DNA from: Chloroflexi bacterium UBA6622
Lineage (GTDB): Bacteria > Chloroflexota > UBA11872
Length of the DNA: 32,830 nt
Reading direction: 5' to 3'
Assembly: GCA_002433065.1 (NCBI GenBank)
Contig: DJHK01000011.1
Span: 1-32,830 of the forward strand
A model generated the notes under the pieces. That model was given only the letters and a program-made list of their open reading frames with translations, made no database searches and was not told where the DNA came from. Position numbers and translations under genes: made by a program. Shown here piece by piece: positions 7,433 to 14,961 of this stretch. Position 1 is the stretch's first letter, and each line of letters opens with the position of its first letter.

Positions 7433-7442
7433 CTTCGCCGGG

Positions 7443-8285
7443 CTACTCCTCGTCCAGTAACGCCTTGACCAGCGCGTCAAAGTCTTCGCTGCCTCTGTAT
7501 GGAAGCTGGATATAGCCCCGCTCATAAGAACCCACAATCCGAACCTTTGTCGCCAGCCGGCGCTGGAGTCTCGTTTTTATATGTTCTAGCTGGATGCTAA
7601 CTGTCGGCGAGACGCTGGCTGACTCGGGCTTGGGCTTTCGCTTCGCCGCACGCTCGGCGTCCCGGACGCTCAAGCCTTCCTCTAGTATTCGACGCAGTAA
7701 CTGTTCTCTGGTTGCGGGATCTGGCTGCGCCAGTAGGGCTCGTCCGTGCCCTTCGGTGATCCTGCCGCTCGATATCGCTGCTTGTGCGTCACTTCCTAGA
7801 AGAAGCAGGCGAAGCGTGTTCGCGACTGATGGCCGGCTTACGCCTACGGATTCCGCAATTTGCTCTTGGGTCAGGTCAAAGTCGTCGATAAGGGCCTGGT
7901 ATGCGTGTGCTCGGTCAATGGCGCCCAGCGCGCGCCGCTGGAGGTTCTCGACTAGGGCCAACTCCATCTTCCGCTGCCCTTCAGCGGCAACAACTGTCAC
8001 CGGCACCTGTTCCAGGCCCGCCTGACGGGCGGCCCGCCACCTGCGCTCGCCGGCAATAAGTTGAAACAGGCCAGGCTTATCTTTTAGGCGGGCAACCAGC
8101 AGCGGCTGCAAGATTCCGAAACGGCGTATCGATTCTGCAAGTGTTTCTAGTTCGTCCGGCTCAAAAGTCTTCCGTGGCTGGTTGGGGTTCGGTTCGATGT
8201 TCGCTATCGGGACCGAGCGTCTATCGCCGGCGATTTCGCTCAACAGTTCTTCCAAGCCTCGTCCAAGGGCTCTATCTTCCGACAT
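7443..8285 (-). CDS. parB: Chromosome partitioning protein ParB
   Basis: The 280-residue protein is a full-length chromosomal ParB. The N-terminal start (ALGRGLEELL) carries the Leu-Gly-Arg-Gly motif used to contact ParA. The CTP-binding domain follows with NPxQPRKTF, GERRWRAAR (about residues 79-87, the GERR box) and ENLQR (about 113-117). A central HTH (TQEQIAESVGVSRPSVANTLRLL) reads parS, and the C-terminal dimerisation domain ends in FDALVKALLDEE. ParB clamps slide from parS and recruit ParA/SMC for origin segregation. The start overlaps the end of parA by 14 bases, so the two are one operon. The parS site is just downstream. Confidence 0.95.
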   Translation of the reverse strand: MSEDRALGRGLEELLSEIAGDRRSVPIANIEPNPNQPRKTFEPDELETLAESIRRFGILQPLLVARLKDKPGLFQLIAGERRWRAARQAGLEQVPVTVVAAEGQRKMELALVENLQRRALGAIDRAHAYQALIDDFDLTQEQIAESVGVSRPSVANTLRLLLLGSDAQAAISSGRITEGHGRALLAQPDPATREQLLRRILEEGLSVRDAERAAKRKPKPESASVSPTVSIQLEHIKTRLQRRLATKVRIVGSYERGYIQLPYRGSEDFDALVKALLDEE

Positions 8286-9012
8286 CTACCGCCACCTCCT
8301 TTGCAAACGTGGCGTACGCGTCAGCAACACCACTATTCGCTGCATGTTCGAAAATTGTTCTCCTGAAGCCGGGCGCCTCGGCCATCCGGACGCTTCTTGG
8401 TATTACGACCCTGCTGACACTCCCACCAAAGTGTCTTCGGAGATCGGCCTCTACCTCTTTCGCAAGCCTGTTTCGCCCATCAAACATCGTTAGAAGATAC
8501 CGGGTCTTTACAGGCTCAAGGCCATCCCGAACCCGATTGACGGCGGTTATCAGAGATGACAGTCCCTCAAGGGCTAAATATTCTGCTTGAACCGGGACCA
8601 CTATCTCGTCACAGCTCGCTAAAGCAGAAACTGTAGATCCTCCAAGTGCGGGCGGGCAGTCAAGTACAACAAATCTATACCGTGTGCTGCTCGGTAGAAT
8701 CTTTTCCCTTAATTCTGTCCTTGTTTTAGGGATATAGGATGAAAGCCGGCTGTTGCCAGGCGCTATGCTCAGATGTTTTCGTCCGGTCAATCTAACCACA
8801 CGTTGTAGTTCAACGTCATCGATCAGGACGTCGGCTATTCCCGGCGTACCTGCAGTATTCAACAGGTTTCCCGTAGCGTTCGCCTGCGGATCTAGGTCGA
8901 CCAAGAGAGTGTCGAGTTCTAATACAGCCAAGGCAGCGGCCACGTTTACGGCCGTAGCCGTTTTTCCAACGCCGCCTTTTTGGTTAGCGACTGCGAGAAA
9001 GTGACAATCCAT
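8272..9012 (-). CDS. parA: Chromosome partitioning ATPase ParA
   Basis: This 246-residue protein is a short chromosomal ParA/Soj ATPase. The deviant Walker A motif KGGVGKTA is at residues 12-19, the Walker A' region reads LLVDLDPQANAT, and Walker B is VVLDCPPALG. It lacks an N-terminal HTH, as expected for chromosomal rather than plasmid type Ia forms. It dimerises on DNA with ATP and is released by ParB to move origins. The ATG at 9012 has no close Shine-Dalgarno (a GAGG is about 16 bases away). It lies between the proposed oriC and parB. Confidence 0.95.
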   Translation of the reverse strand: MDCHFLAVANQKGGVGKTATAVNVAAALAVLELDTLLVDLDPQANATGNLLNTAGTPGIADVLIDDVELQRVVRLTGRKHLSIAPGNSRLSSYIPKTRTELREKILPSSTRYRFVVLDCPPALGGSTVSALASCDEIVVPVQAEYLALEGLSSLITAVNRVRDGLEPVKTRYLLTMFDGRNRLAKEVEADLRRHFGGSVSRVVIPRSVRMAEAPGFRRTIFEHAANSGVADAYATFAKEVAVDVGR

Positions 9013-9324
9013 GTCTGTACAACAAGCCTCGCACGATCTTGAACATCTGTGAATATGAAGAATAGTAAATAAAACAGTGGTTGCAGTAGCAGGCCTGTTA
9101 AAACCGTGGACAAACGAAAAGGAGGCCTACTTTCTCGGTTGGAAAGAGAAGCGTTCGGTCGGCCAAGGCCTGTGGAGAGTGTGGTGGCAGATACCAAGAG
9201 GGATGGCAAGAAGTTGTGGGGCCACCTTCAGGAGGAAGCTGGCAGAGTCGGGAAGAACGGTGTTATCCACAGGCAGGATCAGGTTGTAGACAGAAAGGGC
9301 AAACCATTGGGAGCGACGGCCGGC
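9013..9324. other. oriC: Probable replication origin (oriC) between dnaA and parA
   Basis: This 312-base gap holds one perfect DnaA box, TTATCCACA at 9263-9271. Three weaker boxes lie on the opposite strand: ATATTCACA at 9048-9056 (8 of 9), TTGTCCACG at 9105-9113 (7 of 9) and CTCTCCACA at 9171-9179 (7 of 9). An AT-rich tract at about 9050-9075 next to the boxes could be the unwinding element. No convincing gene is present; both strands have open frames but with no recognisable protein. Location beside dnaA, parAB and parS supports the call. A cumulative GC-skew plot could not be made here. Confidence 0.62.
9263..9271 (+). other. Perfect DnaA box
   Basis: TTATCCACA matches the high-affinity DnaA box exactly and lies within the dnaA-parA gap. 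Confidence 0.7.
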
Positions 9325-10680
9325 TTATGGGTGGGCAGCGACGAAGGCCCTGATGGCGGCAAGGTCAGTTTTCAATCTGTTCTCGATCTTCAGCCGGCCA
9401 GCAACCTTCTTGCAGCCGTGGAGGACCGTGGAGTGGTCCCGGCCGCCGAGCAGGCGCCCGATCTCGGGAAGGGTCTCGCGCCCATCGTTGCGGAGCAGAT
9501 ACATTGCAATCTGACGCGCAGCGGCCGTGCGGGCGTCGCGACGCTTCCCTTCCAGGTCCTCGGTAGGAACCTCGAAATGAGTCGCCACAGCGGCAAGGAT
9601 CTCGCGGGGCTTGGGTGGTCGGTCAGAGGTGGTGCGACCGAGGCCGTCCAGCGCAAGCGCTGCAGTTTCGGGGGACAGGGCCAAGCCCTTCAACTCAGAG
9701 TAAATAAGGGTTCGTGTGAGTGCCCCTTCCAACTCGCGGACGTTCCGTCGGACCCTATCAGCCAGAAAGTCAATAACTTCGTCAGGGACGTCCGCGCCAC
9801 TCACACGGGCATGCGCTTCAAGGAGCGAGCGACGAAGGTCCACATCGGGGGCCTGAATGTCTGCGACGAGCCCAGCTTCGAATCGACTGCGCAGGCGCGC
9901 AGCTAAACGGGGAATCTCGCTTGGGGGTTGATCGCTGGTGAGCACGATTTGGTGTCCGGACTCGTAGAGGGCGTTAAATGTGTGAAACAGCTCTTCTTGC
10001 GAGGCCTCGGTGCGGGACAAAAATTCAACATCGTCGATAAGCAACGCGTCGACGTTACGGTAACGTTCGCGGAAGCGTCGGCGACGATCGCCACGCTCAT
10101 CAGTGCGGATCGCGTGCAGAAGTTCGTTGACAAAGGTCTCGCACGGCACGTACCGCACGTTCATTTCAGGGGAGCTGGCCACAAGGGCGTGACCAATGGC
10201 ATGCAGGAGATGAGTTTTGCCGAGACCTACCCCGCTATAGAAAAACAACGGGTTAAAAGCAGTGCCAGGAGACTCGGTAGCTCGAATGGCTGCCGCATGG
10301 GCAAGCCTGTTGGAATCTCCAACAATGAATCGGTCGAAGGTGTATTTAGGGTTGAGGCGGAAGCCCTCGGTTCTCGGTGGTAAGGCAGGGGAGGGCGTGA
10401 CTGTAACCGGCGAAGCCGGCAGCGGCGCGGCGGCCACCGGCTGGACCACAAAAGTAACCCCCACGTTACCGCCGTGGGCTTGGGCGACGGCTCGAGACAC
10501 GTGTTCGTGGTACTTGCGCTCAACGGTTTCTTTTGCGAAAACCGTCGGCACGCTTACGACCAGGTTGTTCTCGGCAGCCCGCACAAAGGCTGTGTCCCGA
10601 AACCATGCCAAGAAGTCCGCTTTTGGAACCTCTACTTGTAGTGTTCCCAGGGCGGCTTCCCAGGTGCGGTGGTTGAGCAG
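9325..10680 (-). CDS. dnaA: Chromosomal replication initiator DnaA
   Basis: The protein is DnaA, the AAA+ ATPase that melts oriC. With the CTG at 10680 as start it has 451 residues. Domain I is about residues 1-75 (RTWEAALGTLQVEVPKADF then LAWFRDT), followed by a short Ala/Pro linker. The AAA+ domain has Walker A SGVGLGKTH (about 148-156) and Walker B LLIDDVEFL (about 213-221), and the DNA-binding domain IV has GGRDHSTVLHG (about 412-422). The frame upstream contains no ATG, GTG or TTG before the in-frame TAG at about 10727. The first TTG (10611) would delete the start of domain I. The CTG sits 5-6 bases after GGAG, so it is the likely start. The gene is followed by the proposed oriC and parA. 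Confidence 0.94.
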   Translation of the reverse strand: MLNHRTWEAALGTLQVEVPKADFLAWFRDTAFVRAAENNLVVSVPTVFAKETVERKYHEHVSRAVAQAHGGNVGVTFVVQPVAAAPLPASPVTVTPSPALPPRTEGFRLNPKYTFDRFIVGDSNRLAHAAAIRATESPGTAFNPLFFYSGVGLGKTHLLHAIGHALVASSPEMNVRYVPCETFVNELLHAIRTDERGDRRRRFRERYRNVDALLIDDVEFLSRTEASQEELFHTFNALYESGHQIVLTSDQPPSEIPRLAARLRSRFEAGLVADIQAPDVDLRRSLLEAHARVSGADVPDEVIDFLADRVRRNVRELEGALTRTLIYSELKGLALSPETAALALDGLGRTTSDRPPKPREILAAVATHFEVPTEDLEGKRRDARTAAARQIAMYLLRNDGRETLPEIGRLLGGRDHSTVLHGCKKVAGRLKIENRLKTDLAAIRAFVAAHP

Positions 10681-10722
10681 GGCGGTCTCCGTTTTTGTTT
10701 GGTGGGTGGCGTAGGGGTCAAA

Positions 10723-10753
10723 ATCCTAGCAGAGCCGCTCGTTAGGGTCCAAG
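10723..10753 (-). promoter_or_regulatory. Candidate dnaA promoter
   Basis: On the minus strand an extended -10 (TGC TAGGAT, hexamer at 10723-10728) lies 18 bases after TTGGAC (about 10747-10752). Transcription would start near 10716, giving a leader of roughly 35 bases that contains GGAG before the CTG start of dnaA. Confidence 0.4.
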
Positions 10754-10762
10754 CGGCCCAAA

Positions 10763-10775
10763 CCTGTTAAACAGG
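10763..10775. promoter_or_regulatory. Palindromic operator-like site CCTGTT-A-AACAGG
   Basis: A perfect 6-1-6 inverted repeat lies just upstream of the candidate dnaA -35 element and touches one GTTTGG copy. A related half (CCTGTTAAAA) occurs at 9094-9103 in the proposed oriC, so one protein may bind both places. The protein is unknown. Confidence 0.4.
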
Positions 10776-10824
10776 ACACTTCCGGTAGGCCGAGATTATT
10801 TGTGTGACGTTTGGCGGGCTCCCG

Positions 10825-10862
10825 GCCTGTCAGGCTGGTTTGGAGGCGCCCCTCCAACAGGC
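10825..10862. other. Compound hairpin upstream of dnaA
   Basis: TGGAGG and CCTCCA form a 6-bp stem around CGCC at 10841-10856. An outer pair GCCTGT (10825-10830) with ACAGGC (10857-10862) extends it, with a 10-base bulge on one side. There is no T-run, so it does not look like a terminator; it may be a structural element of the origin or dnaA control region. Confidence 0.4.
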
Positions 10863-11058
10863 TGTACTTCAAGAAGGCGACCCCGGGGAGGACGGGGCGA
10901 ATTTACGGTCGGGAAGTTTTTGTCGAATACATGATCAATCGTCACGACCGTTTGGCGGGGTGTTGCCAGGGTGACTAAGCGGCGCCAAACCTGAAGCGGG
11001 GTGCGGAGTGTAACGGAGACACTACACAGGTAACGGAACAAGTGCTTGTTGGTGGGTT

Positions 11059-11631
11059 TTACGTGACAAGTGGGAGGATGTTTTCAATGCTGGCAACGCC
11101 AGCCCAGGCGAACCCAAGGTTCTTGATGGCCCGGCCCGGCCATGATGCGAGGATGAATTTGCCTAGGCCAAAGCGACTCGCGCCCGCGACCATGCCGGCG
11201 ACATCAAAAAACGGGTTGGGAAGTAACGCAAGAATAAAGAGCGTAAGGGTGCCGTGACGTGACATCCAGCGCTGAACCCTATCGTAGCCACGCATACGGC
11301 CAGCAGTGGACTTCCCTGTCCAGCCAATGTAGTAGCCGGAGAGCTCGCCGACCGTTTGGCCGCTAGCAGCAATAAGCCCGACGAGCCAAATGTTGTCGAG
11401 CGCCTGCGCAAAGGCGCCGACGGTGACTGCGGCTGGAGCCGGCAAAAGAATTGTTGCGCTTGCCACAGTGGTTATCGCAAATACCGCGAGATATCCAGCC
11501 CCTTCAAACTGCTCGCGAACAAAGTCGCCGAAGGCTACCGCCAGAATTGCTACGCCAAAGACGGCAACTAAGCCCAGGATTTGTACTGCTCTGGAGAACC
11601 ATCCAGAAGGGAGGCGGCGGAAACTCTTCAT
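11059..11631 (-). CDS. DedA/VTT family membrane protein
   Basis: The 190-residue protein has a first membrane span (VQILGLVAVFGVAILAVAF), then the VTT/SNARE-associated core. ATILLPAPAAVTVGAFAQ is the re-entrant loop region, the glycine-rich ASGQTVGELSGYYIGW follows, and the conserved RHGTLTLFILALLPNPFFDVAGMVAG with Arg and Pro comes next. DedA proteins are inner-membrane proteins linked to lipid scrambling/flipping and membrane homeostasis. The frame is open to 11784; the ATG at 11631 is preferred because it puts a short basic segment (MKSFRRLPSG) before the first span. ATG 11664 is possible. Neither has a clear Shine-Dalgarno. The gene is transcribed towards dnaA and divergent from the PBP gene. 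Confidence 0.82.
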   Translation of the reverse strand: MKSFRRLPSGWFSRAVQILGLVAVFGVAILAVAFGDFVREQFEGAGYLAVFAITTVASATILLPAPAAVTVGAFAQALDNIWLVGLIAASGQTVGELSGYYIGWTGKSTAGRMRGYDRVQRWMSRHGTLTLFILALLPNPFFDVAGMVAGASRFGLGKFILASWPGRAIKNLGFAWAGVASIENILPLVT

Positions 11632-11952
11632 CCGAGCGTCAAGGGGCCCAATGCATAGGGCCATGATCAGTCGGTGACAAAAGAGAAGATGGAAGCATGA
11701 GCAAGCGGACAGGAACGGCGAAAAATCGCAGAGAAGCCGTCTCAGGGTACGTCGTACGGGGGAATCATGCGAAGCGGGCCGCATGCACCGATAAACGGAA
11801 GGAGAGCGTCCAATGCAAGGGCTTCGAGGGAGGTATTGCTTGGGAGAAACTGCATCACTATTTTAGGAAAACGGCGTTTTACGCAACGTGCGACATGAAG
11901 TGATTGACCTGAGGGTTCGTAGAATTAAAAGGACTCGCTGCGAGAGCAAAGC
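11632..11952. other. Intergenic region between DedA and PBP genes
   Basis: This gap has a candidate promoter for the PBP gene: TTGACC at 11904-11909, 16 bases, TAAAAG at 11926-11931. A 68-codon plus-strand frame at 11697-11903 encodes a basic peptide without recognised motifs and without a well-spaced Shine-Dalgarno, so it is not called. Nothing else stands out. Confidence 0.35.
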
Positions 11953-14814
11953 ATGACAAGGCCCAGACGATACAGACGGTCAGTGGCGGGAGCCCGCAAA
12001 AAGAAAGGCCGCAGCTGGCTCTGGGTCGGATTCCTGGCAGGCGCAGTTGCGGCGCTGGGACTCGTGGTTTCAAGCCTGCTTGTAGCAACCGGCGTTGGCT
12101 TAGGAATTGCGATAGGAGTGGCCTCTACCTTTCTATCGGACCTGCCCCCCGTGGAACAGGTGGCCAGTGTTGGTGGCGACCTGTTCCAGACGACGACGAT
12201 TAGCGATCGACAAGGACGGCGAATAGGAGAGCTCTTGGGCGAGGGCAGGAGAACGGTGGTTGCCCCTGAGCAAATCCCTCAGGTCGTCAAGGTTTCAGCT
12301 ATAGCAGCGGAGGATGCGACTTTTTACGAGAACCCGGGCGTTGAACTGCGAGCGATAGCTCGAGCGCTTTGGCAAAACGTACGGGGCGGTCAGGTTGTGT
12401 CAGGTGCGAGCACTATTACCCAGCAACTTGTTAAGAACGTGCTGTTGAGCCCTGAAGAAACATACGAACGCAAATTACGTGAGGCTGTACTAGCGTGGCA
12501 GATCAGCAAACGATTTTCGAAGGACGAAATTCTTGGCCTGTATCTAAACCAGAATTACTACGGGAGTTTGGCGTATGGAGTTGCTGCTGCGGCGCAGACA
12601 TACTTTGGCAAGACGTTAGAAGGTCTGACCCTGGCCGAAGCGGCCATGCTGGCCGGCGTGCTTCCATCACCGTCGACCGACAACCCACATGTGAATCCGG
12701 AGGCTGCTCGTCGAGGACAGCTGCGAGTTTTGGCAGCGATTGAGCGCCACGGTTTAGCCTCAGGCCAAGATATAGCCGATGCCCGCAACGAGCAGGTCGT
12801 TATTGTGCCTAAGCGGCAGACCGATTCTCCGGCGCCGCACTTTCTAGAATTTACGGTAAAAGAGTTGCAGCGCCGTTATGGGCCCGAGATTAGCCGCCGT
12901 GGTTGGACGGTGATAACAACACTGGATCTGGAGATGCAAGCAAGTGCTCAGAAGGCCATTCGCGATCACTTGCGCACTCTTTCGGATAAGCAGGTGAGCA
13001 ACGCAGGGCTTATCGCGGTAAGACCCACAACCGGGGAAATCTTGGCCATGGTCGGCAGTGTAGATTTTGACAATGAGGCAATAGATGGTCAGGTCAATGT
13101 GACCACGGCTCTCCGTCAGCCAGGCTCAGCGTTCAAGATGTTCACGTACGCAAGCGCGCTAGAGCAGGGCTGGGCCCCAGCAACGATGCTTTTAGATATT
13201 CCGACAACAATTCCAATCGTTGGGCAGGAGGCCTATCGCCCCAGAAATTATGACCGGAAATTCCGTGGGCCTGTCAGCGTACGCACGTCGCTGGCTAGTT
13301 CGCTCAACGTTCCTGCGGTACGTACGCAGGTGGCGATCGGGATCGACAGAACAATCGACGTGGCTGAGCGCTTGGGCGTGAGTTCTCTGACAGATCGATC
13401 ACGCATTGGCCCTGCGATGGCGCTGGGTTCTAACGAGGTTCGACTAATCGAGTTAACCGGGGCGTATGCGGCTATAGGAAATAAAGGCCGCCACATTAAG
13501 CCTGCGGCCATCCTTTGCATTCGCGATGGACTAGGGCGCATCGTCGATCAACACGGGGATGGTTGTGCTGCCACTGCTGAAAACCGTGAAGTAACACAGT
13601 CTTCTGTTGCCTCTGGTCGAGACGCGTTGAGCCCAGAAATTGCTTATTTGATCACCTCCATGCTTTCTGACAACGAAGCCCGGAGACCCGGTTTCGGCCA
13701 GTTGCGGGACATGCTGGAGCTTAACGGCCGACCTTCGGCTGTTAAGACGGGAACGACAGAAAACACGAGGGACGCACTTACGGTTGGTTTTACCCCCCAG
13801 CTGGCAACCGGGGTTTGGGTCGGAAACTCTGATGGCACCCCGATGCAGGACGTGACAGGGCTGCGAGGAGCTTCGCCGATTTGGAAGGAGTTCATGGAAG
13901 CAGCCCATTTGGGCCTACAGGTCCGAACTTGGCCCCGCCCACCAACAATAGTTATTCAGGAAGTTGATCGTATTTCGGGGTTACTTCCGACACCGTTCAC
14001 CCCGGAGACGATCGAAGAAGAGTTTGTTGCTGGGGCTGAGCCAACGCAAAGAGATCCCGTACATCAGCCTTTCCGGGTGCACATTCCGACGGGGCTTCTA
14101 GCTACCCCAGAGGCGCCTATAGAACACGTGGAAGAGCGGGTTTATGTTGTCCTTCCGACGGAAGCAGAAACCTGGCAACGGAATCTGGAGCCGGACGCTC
14201 CCCTCCGGCTTCCCCCTGACACGTTTGTTGCGACGACCAAGGCAACAGCAGGGAGTACCGGAGTATTGATTGAACAACCAACGGAAAACGAACCAGTTCG
14301 CAGCATTCTTGAGGTGCGCGGTGCTGTGAACGCACCCCAATTTGTATCCTCAGAGCTGCATTTTGGAGTAGGGCTGGTTCCAGCCAATTGGACACGAATT
14401 GGCGAACTGACGACCAAGCCGAGTGAGGAAGGATCACTTGGCGCGATCGACACGATTCAACTGGAGGATGGCCCGTACACACTTCGGTTGACAGTCCGAT
14501 CTGTCACGGGTGGCGAGATTGTGTACCGACGATTTGTCGTCGACAACACAGCACCGCAAGTTGAGGTACGAGGATTAGGTTTAACAGCGAAATTGGCGTC
14601 AGGCAAAGTAATGCTCGGCGCGGATGTTACGGACGCAAATGGTGTAGCGGTTGTGAGTTTCGTGGTGGACGGCGAGACGATTGGTGTCGACCGGCGAGCA
14701 CCATTTGAAGCGGCATGGGCCCCTGAGCCCGGCGAGCATGTTCTGCTCGTTACCGCAGCGGATCGCGCTGGAAACACGTCCGAGACAGCCCCCGTCACGT
14801 TTAGGAGCGGCTGA
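11953..14814 (+). CDS. Class A penicillin-binding protein with C-terminal Ig-like domain
   Basis: The 953-residue bifunctional peptidoglycan synthase has a basic cytoplasmic tail and one membrane span (about residues 23-58). The GT51 glycosyltransferase domain has AAEDATFY with catalytic Glu120, GASTITQQLVKN at about 151-162, and LYLNQNYYG. The transpeptidase domain has the SxxK motif as GSAFK (Ser392), SLN at 450-452 and KTGT at 598-601. All active-site motifs are intact. After about residue 690 comes a Pro/Thr/Glu-rich stretch, and the last ~85 residues form an Ig-like domain (VDGETIGVDRRAPFEAAW...VTAADRAGNTSE), an arrangement seen in Chloroflexota and Firmicutes PBPs. It polymerises and crosslinks cell wall at the membrane surface. 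A LysM/SH3 envelope gene follows. Confidence 0.94.
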   Translation: MTRPRRYRRSVAGARKKKGRSWLWVGFLAGAVAALGLVVSSLLVATGVGLGIAIGVASTFLSDLPPVEQVASVGGDLFQTTTISDRQGRRIGELLGEGRRTVVAPEQIPQVVKVSAIAAEDATFYENPGVELRAIARALWQNVRGGQVVSGASTITQQLVKNVLLSPEETYERKLREAVLAWQISKRFSKDEILGLYLNQNYYGSLAYGVAAAAQTYFGKTLEGLTLAEAAMLAGVLPSPSTDNPHVNPEAARRGQLRVLAAIERHGLASGQDIADARNEQVVIVPKRQTDSPAPHFLEFTVKELQRRYGPEISRRGWTVITTLDLEMQASAQKAIRDHLRTLSDKQVSNAGLIAVRPTTGEILAMVGSVDFDNEAIDGQVNVTTALRQPGSAFKMFTYASALEQGWAPATMLLDIPTTIPIVGQEAYRPRNYDRKFRGPVSVRTSLASSLNVPAVRTQVAIGIDRTIDVAERLGVSSLTDRSRIGPAMALGSNEVRLIELTGAYAAIGNKGRHIKPAAILCIRDGLGRIVDQHGDGCAATAENREVTQSSVASGRDALSPEIAYLITSMLSDNEARRPGFGQLRDMLELNGRPSAVKTGTTENTRDALTVGFTPQLATGVWVGNSDGTPMQDVTGLRGASPIWKEFMEAAHLGLQVRTWPRPPTIVIQEVDRISGLLPTPFTPETIEEEFVAGAEPTQRDPVHQPFRVHIPTGLLATPEAPIEHVEERVYVVLPTEAETWQRNLEPDAPLRLPPDTFVATTKATAGSTGVLIEQPTENEPVRSILEVRGAVNAPQFVSSELHFGVGLVPANWTRIGELTTKPSEEGSLGAIDTIQLEDGPYTLRLTVRSVTGGEIVYRRFVVDNTAPQVEVRGLGLTAKLASGKVMLGADVTDANGVAVVSFVVDGETIGVDRRAPFEAAWAPEPGEHVLLVTAADRAGNTSETAPVTFRSG

Positions 14815-14842
14815 CGTTGTACTGGTTGTGGACGACCTTCGA

Positions 14843-14870
14843 TTGAGACGTGGCAGAGCGCATGTAGAAT
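14843..14870 (+). promoter_or_regulatory. Promoter of the LysM/SH3 gene
   Basis: TTGAGA at 14843-14848, a 16-base spacer and TAGAAT at 14865-14870 each match the consensus at five of six positions. Transcription would start near 14877, leaving a leader of about 85 bases before 14962. Confidence 0.5.
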
Positions 14871-14961
14871 GCGTACGACGTGTTCCTGTCGGCAGCACAC
14901 GACAGCCTCTGCCTTGGAGTGAAACCATACGGAAGAGTGCGGAGCGTAGAAGCAGTAGCCG

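Larger units (their letters stand above)
10697..10990. repeat. Array of six GTTTGG-core motifs upstream of dnaA
   Basis: The hexamer GTTTGG, mostly extended to GTTTGGNGG, occurs at 10697 (+), 10809 (+), 10838 (+), 10950 (+), 10763 (-) and 10990 (-). Two of the copies lie in a longer direct repeat: AAGCGGCCCAAACCTG at 10751-10766 and AAGCGGCGCCAAACCTG at 10977-10993. Chance would give well under one GTTTGG in this length on both strands. The 10681-11058 gap otherwise contains the dnaA promoter, a palindrome and a hairpin. An 81-codon frame at 10796-11041 (minus) has no family resemblance and is not called. The array could be operator sites for dnaA control or initiator sites in a second part of the origin. 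Confidence 0.55.

Noticed and set aside
9106..9906. Long plus-strand frame across the dnaA 3' half and oriC
   Set aside because: It is antisense to the conserved DnaA coding sequence and has no family resemblance; it is a shadow frame.
10796..11041. 81-codon minus-strand frame upstream of dnaA
   Set aside because: No recognisable motif, lies over the motif array and hairpin, and has no good Shine-Dalgarno. Better read as regulatory/origin DNA.
11697..11903. 68-codon plus-strand frame before the PBP gene
   Set aside because: Basic peptide without motif; GGAAG only one base from ATG, so spacing is wrong.
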